From Caballeronia humi (GTDB lineage: Bacteria > Pseudomonadota > Gammaproteobacteria > Burkholderiales > Burkholderiaceae), in assembly GCF_001544475.1 (NCBI RefSeq), contig NZ_FCNW02000015.1, forward strand, positions 62,001 to 126,000: a stretch of 64,000 nucleotides of DNA, in the 5' to 3' direction. The position numbers were made by a program, and so were the translations under genes. How positions within the stretch are numbered: the first letter of the stretch is position 1; every line of letters starts with the position of its first letter. A model generated the notes under the pieces. The model did not search any database, was not told the DNA's origin, and worked only from the letters and a program-made list of their open reading frames with translations. Positions 60,706 to 64,000 of the stretch are shown one piece after another.

Positions 60706-63390
60706 CTAGACGGTGTCTTCGAGCAGGCCGAGCATCAGGGCACGGCGTACCGCGTGCTTTCGCGAACTCGCGTCGAGCTTGCCGAAGAGATTCTTCAGAT
60801 GCCATTTGACGGTCCCCTCTCCGACCGTCGCCGCGCGCGCGATTTCCTTGTTCGTGAGATTGCGCGCCAGAAGCTCGAGGATTTCGCGCTCCTTCGGCGT
60901 GAGGACCACACTCGGGACCGCCCGCGGTCCATTCGTCTGCGCGCGCGCGGATGGCCGCATGATCTGGGGGCTCGCGAACGCACGAGCCGTGCCCTCTTCG
61001 CTCAGGCTTTGCGCCCAGTCGGCGAGCGCGGGATGGGCATCGATGAGCGTGCGCTTCGCGTTGAAGGTCTGCGCGAGGTTCTGCGCTTCGAGCAGGAGCG
61101 CCCTGCCGTCACCGCCGCTCTGGTGCTCCGCGAACGCGCGCAACATCATGATTTCGATGCGGTAGCGGCCCATCTTCATCGTGTCGGCGAGGCGTTGGGC
61201 GAGCGCGAGCCCTTCGAGCGCGTGCTGCCAGTTGCGCGAGGCGATCGCCGCGTCGGCGTGTGCCAGCGCTTGCGGCAACGCCACCAGCTTGTGCCACAGC
61301 GGTCCCCGGTCCACCGCGCCCGAGACGATTTCGTCGATGCGCTGGACCAGCGCATCGCACGTCTGTGCACGGTAGCGTCCAGCGTGCATGCGAACCTGCT
61401 CGGCAAGGCTCACCACGCACAGACGTGGCAATCGCCGGCTCATGCCGAGCGCATGCATGGCTTCGAGCAGGTCGAGTGCCCGGTGTTCCTTGCCACGCGC
61501 GGCGGCAATGCGCGCCGCAGTGCAATAGGCGAGCGCCACGGTCTCCGGGGTAGCGGCGCGCACCAGCATGTCGAGCCGGTTCGCGAGGAGTCCCGCTGCT
61601 TCGTCCAGTCGATCACCTTCGTAGGCGATCGCCGCGCAGGTCGCGGCAATCATGCAGGTGAGCGGATGACGCCGGCCCAGGTCCTCCTCGGCGCTCGCCA
61701 GCGCTGGCACGAGGATATCTTCGGCGAGGCGCAACTGCCCCTCGTGCAGATAACTGAGTCCGACCATGTGATCGCCCCAGCGGATGACATAGCCGAGCCC
61801 CTTGCCGACTTCACCGCGCGGTACGTCATGCTGGAACCGGCGGGCCTGCGCCGGTTCGTCGAACAGCATCGCACGCGCGGCGAGCCGGTTGGCGTGGGCC
61901 TGCGCGAGCCACGACGCGCTCGCGGGTGGCGCTTCGGCCCACGGCTCGAACAGCGCCAGGAAACGGTCGGGTTCGTCTGCGTAGTACGCGGCCGCGCTGA
62001 GTATCAGCGCGCACTCGTAACGCAGCGTGGCTTCGCTGTCCGACGCGAGGAGAATGCGCTCGACCTGACACCCGGCCTCGTTATGGCGCTCGCCGAGCGC
62101 AAGCGCCCACGCGATGGCGAGTCTCAGGCGCGGACGCTGTTCCAGTTCGGCTTCCGGAATGAGCGCGAGCCAATCCAGCGCGGCACTCAGTTGCCCCTCT
62201 GTCACGGCATGGTGCAGGCATCGTTCGGCCAGCTCATAGGCATCCTGGTGATGCCCCGCCGCGTGCGCGTGGCGCGCCGCCTCCTCGATCAGGCCGTGCG
62301 CGGCGAGCCAGGCAGCCGCGCGCTGGTGCAGTTGCGCGCGTTCGTCCGCGGGCAGGGTTTGCAGGCGCTCCAGAAGCGCATCGCGCACGAGACCTTGCAG
62401 GCGGCACCATACGCTGTGCTCGGCGGTGACGAAAAGCGGAGTGTCGTTCACGAGGCGCGCAAGCCGCTCACGGGCGCCGGGATCGGCCGTCAGCGCGATG
62501 CACAGATCCGGGTGGAGCACCTCGGTCACGCTCGCGCGAATGAGAAAGTGGTTGTCCTCCGCCGGGAGGTTGGCGACCAGCGTGGTGACGAGATGCTCGC
62601 GCAGCCTGCCCGGGCCTGTCGCCGCGTGCTCGATGGCCTGGCGGACATCCGCGGCCCGCGCCATCGCCGACAGCGCGAACTGCAGCCCGAGCGGCCAGCC
62701 GTCGGTGATCTCGCAAAGGCGCGCGCAGGCGTCCGCGTCCACCCGGTCGCCGAAGCGGCCCGCGACGAGCGCAATGGTTTCGTCGAGCCGGAAGCGCAGC
62801 ATCTCGGGCCCGACGAGCACTGCATGCCCGTAAGCGAGCAGATCGAAGACAGCCGTCTCGAGCCCGCGCCGCGCGGCGATAACGATGCGCAGATTCTGCG
62901 GAGCGTTATGCAGCAGGTAGGCAAGGACCTGCGCGCCGCTTTCGGGCAGCCGCTCGGCCTCGTCGACGATCACGAGCATATCCAGCGACATCTGCGCGAC
63001 TTCCGCGAGCCACGCGGTCGCCCCATCGAGCGTGCCCACCGATGCAAGCGCCCCGTCAAGCAGCATGCCGCCGAACGACGGGCGCGCGCACCCTGTTCGC
63101 ACCGCCAGTTCCAGACCGCGCAAGAGCCGTTGCGCGTCGTCGCGCTCGTCCGCCTGGAACCAGGCGACGGCAATGCCGCGCGCCAGATATTCCCGCCGCC
63201 ACTGCGCGAGAAGCGAAGTCTTCCCGTAGCCGGCCGGCGCCTGCACGAGCGAAATCTGACGGTCGCGGAAATTCGCGTCGTCCGCGCTGAGCCTCGGCCT
63301 CGCGAGGAGATTGAGCGGCGCGCGGGGAGCGATGGTCTTCAGAACGAGTTCGTTGGTCGAACTCTCGGCGCACGCTGACGTGGAGGGCAT
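60706..63390 (-). CDS. Large LuxR-family regulator, MalT type
   Basis: The 894-residue protein has an N-terminal ATPase: SLVQAPAGYGKTSLLAQWRR (Walker A), LDMLVIVDEAERLPESG (Walker B), then a long helical-repeat middle and a C-terminal LuxR helix-turn-helix (SVVLTPKEREILELLARNLT, NKEIARAATVGEGTVKWHLK). This is the LAL/MalT plan of ATP- and ligand-gated activators. The ATG at MPSTSAC was preferred; a TTG 19 codons earlier is possible and neither has a good ribosome-binding site. It may regulate the PHA/porin cluster. Confidence 0.92.
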   Translation of the reverse strand: MPSTSACAESSTNELVLKTIAPRAPLNLLARPRLSADDANFRDRQISLVQAPAGYGKTSLLAQWRREYLARGIAVAWFQADERDDAQRLLRGLELAVRTGCARPSFGGMLLDGALASVGTLDGATAWLAEVAQMSLDMLVIVDEAERLPESGAQVLAYLLHNAPQNLRIVIAARRGLETAVFDLLAYGHAVLVGPEMLRFRLDETIALVAGRFGDRVDADACARLCEITDGWPLGLQFALSAMARAADVRQAIEHAATGPGRLREHLVTTLVANLPAEDNHFLIRASVTEVLHPDLCIALTADPGARERLARLVNDTPLFVTAEHSVWCRLQGLVRDALLERLQTLPADERAQLHQRAAAWLAAHGLIEEAARHAHAAGHHQDAYELAERCLHHAVTEGQLSAALDWLALIPEAELEQRPRLRLAIAWALALGERHNEAGCQVERILLASDSEATLRYECALILSAAAYYADEPDRFLALFEPWAEAPPASASWLAQAHANRLAARAMLFDEPAQARRFQHDVPRGEVGKGLGYVIRWGDHMVGLSYLHEGQLRLAEDILVPALASAEEDLGRRHPLTCMIAATCAAIAYEGDRLDEAAGLLANRLDMLVRAATPETVALAYCTAARIAAARGKEHRALDLLEAMHALGMSRRLPRLCVVSLAEQVRMHAGRYRAQTCDALVQRIDEIVSGAVDRGPLWHKLVALPQALAHADAAIASRNWQHALEGLALAQRLADTMKMGRYRIEIMMLRAFAEHQSGGDGRALLLEAQNLAQTFNAKRTLIDAHPALADWAQSLSEEGTARAFASPQIMRPSARAQTNGPRAVPSVVLTPKEREILELLARNLTNKEIARAATVGEGTVKWHLKNLFGKLDASSRKHAVRRALMLGLLEDTV

Positions 63391-63482
63391 CGGGAGAAGT
63401 CGATCGAGTGTCGCAACCTGCGCGGAGCCGGTCGTAACGCGTATCAAACTCAGAGAATGGTTCGATCGCCCGCGCGCGTCAA

Positions 63483-63503
63483 CCCCTCCCGCCGCGAGAG
63501 GGG
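63483..63503. promoter_or_regulatory. CCCCTCCC...GAGGGG motif upstream of the LuxR gene
   Basis: CCCCTCCC at 63483-63490 and GAGGGG at 63498-63503 form an imperfect inverted repeat about 95 bases upstream of the LuxR start. Its left arm, preceded by AA, matches the block at 60655. It also lies about 120 bases upstream of the divergent stress-protein gene, so it could serve either side. Confidence 0.4.
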
Positions 63504-63619
63504 CGCGAAAGGCACCACTGCCCTACCATTCAAATCAAGCATATTTCCTCACGAGGCAAGACCCATGACAGCCGCGCAACGCACCACAACGCACACATCG
63601 ATTCTGGCGTGAGGCCCCT

Positions 63620-64000
63620 GTGTACCGTCATCTTCTCCTTCCCATCGAGCGCGGCGGCGCTTCGGCCGAAGCGCTCGGTCATGTGACCGAACTCGCGCGA
63701 ACGATCGGCGCCCGCATCACGTTTCTCTGGATGTTGCCTTCCGGGGGCGAGCCCTCCCTTCCTGCCCAGGCAGACGAGGATCGCGCGAACGAAGTGCTGA
63801 CGATCGCCGAAGCTGCCGCTCTCGCGCAAGGCGTCGCCTGCTCTTGCGCGAAAACGGGCGGGTCGTCGCGTCGCGACATCATCCTGAATGAAGCGCGGCA
63901 GCACGGTTGCGATCTGATCTGCCTGACGGCGGCCAGTCCGGACGCAAGCGCCCTCCAGGCCCTCGACATGACCCTCGGAGGCGACATTGCCGTCCTCGTC
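63620..64000 (+). CDS. Universal stress protein family, N-terminal part (cut by window edge)
   Basis: The visible 127 codons start with GTG, giving MYRHLLLPIERGGASAEALG, then HVTELARTIGARITFLWML and the later LNEARQHGCDLICLTAASP. These match UspA-fold proteins with a Rossmann-like nucleotide-binding unit. GAGG lies 5 bases before the GTG. It is divergent from the LuxR regulator. The C-terminal G-x2-G-x9-G(S/T) nucleotide loop would lie at or past the window end and cannot be judged. Confidence 0.85.
   Translation, partial: MYRHLLLPIERGGASAEALGHVTELARTIGARITFLWMLPSGGEPSLPAQADEDRANEVLTIAEAAALAQGVACSCAKTGGSSRRDIILNEARQHGCDLICLTAASPDASALQALDMTLGGDIAVLV

Noticed and set aside
60754..63378. Long open frame (874 codons) opposite the LuxR gene
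   Set aside because: Same shadow effect; the minus-strand protein has full ATPase and HTH motifs, this one has none.
1..64000. CRISPR arrays, tRNA/rRNA genes, intact transposons, integrase-linked attachment sites, riboswitches
   Set aside because: Read-through of both strands gave no regular spacer repeats, no transposase or integrase frames, and no recognised structural RNA.

Overview
The window looks like chromosomal or megaplasmid DNA from a Burkholderiaceae bacterium of the Paraburkholderia/Caballeronia type. The basis is high G+C throughout with strong third-position bias, a Gram-negative porin, a DUF4148-like lipoprotein, a Bfr-type bacterioferritin, a full kdp operon, and many short catabolic operons each paired with its own regulator. 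This is inference from content; no rRNA or marker gene is present. No tRNA, rRNA, CRISPR array, intact insertion sequence or prophage was seen.

Layout. (1) 1-6948: a minus-strand operon encoding two family III CoA-transferases, a cytochrome P450, its ferredoxin, its FAD ferredoxin reductase and an aldehyde dehydrogenase cut by the window edge. A TetR gene and an array of TTGGTC/GACCAA boxes lie upstream, with a small unknown gene between. (2) 7085-11035: an enolase-superfamily sugar-acid dehydratase and an MHS transporter, divergent from a LacI regulator across a compound palindrome. (3) 12184-21547: a LysR regulator divergent from a spermidine/putrescine-type ABC importer, a three-subunit flavin/iron-sulfur oxidoreductase of the opine/hydroxyproline/HCN-synthase kind, a second DAO-type flavoenzyme and a RidA protein. 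This reads as one import-oxidise-detoxify pathway for an amine. (4) 21885-23229: a VOC protein, a possible 2-oxoglutarate oxygenase and a decayed dehydrogenase fragment. (5) 23263-29053: an HMG-CoA-lyase-like enzyme, CoA-transferase, MFS transporter and Tat-exported amidohydrolase in one operon, divergent from an IclR regulator with nested operators.

(6) 29397-42643: a looser region with a lipocalin remnant, a DUF3047 protein, bacterioferritin, a DsbA-like protein, secreted unknowns, an MFS gene coupled to a wHTH-TPR regulator, chromate resistance chrBA, and a DapA-family aldolase behind a small unknown gene. (7) 42990-51292: kdpE, kdpD, kdpC, kdpB, kdpA, kdpF plus an extra 34-residue membrane peptide upstream, encoding high-affinity K+ uptake and its two-component control. 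(8) 51701-53678: two small unknown genes, each with a relative elsewhere in the window, a scrambled remnant of ETF-ubiquinone oxidoreductase, and a second DsbA-like protein. (9) 53846-63390: a medium-chain polyhydroxyalkanoate cluster (acyl-CoA ligase, MaoC hydratase, class II-like PhaC, PhaZ), a BON protein, a porin and a MalT-type LuxR regulator. A universal stress protein gene runs off the right end.

Translational coupling by ATGA or TGATG overlaps is common. Three remnants (23050-23229, 29397-29555, 52046-52314) show that intergenic spaces hold gene debris. The best candidates for something not well described are the amine-oxidation operon, the lyase/CoA-transferase/exported-hydrolase operon, the extra kdp peptide and the two small paralogue pairs.
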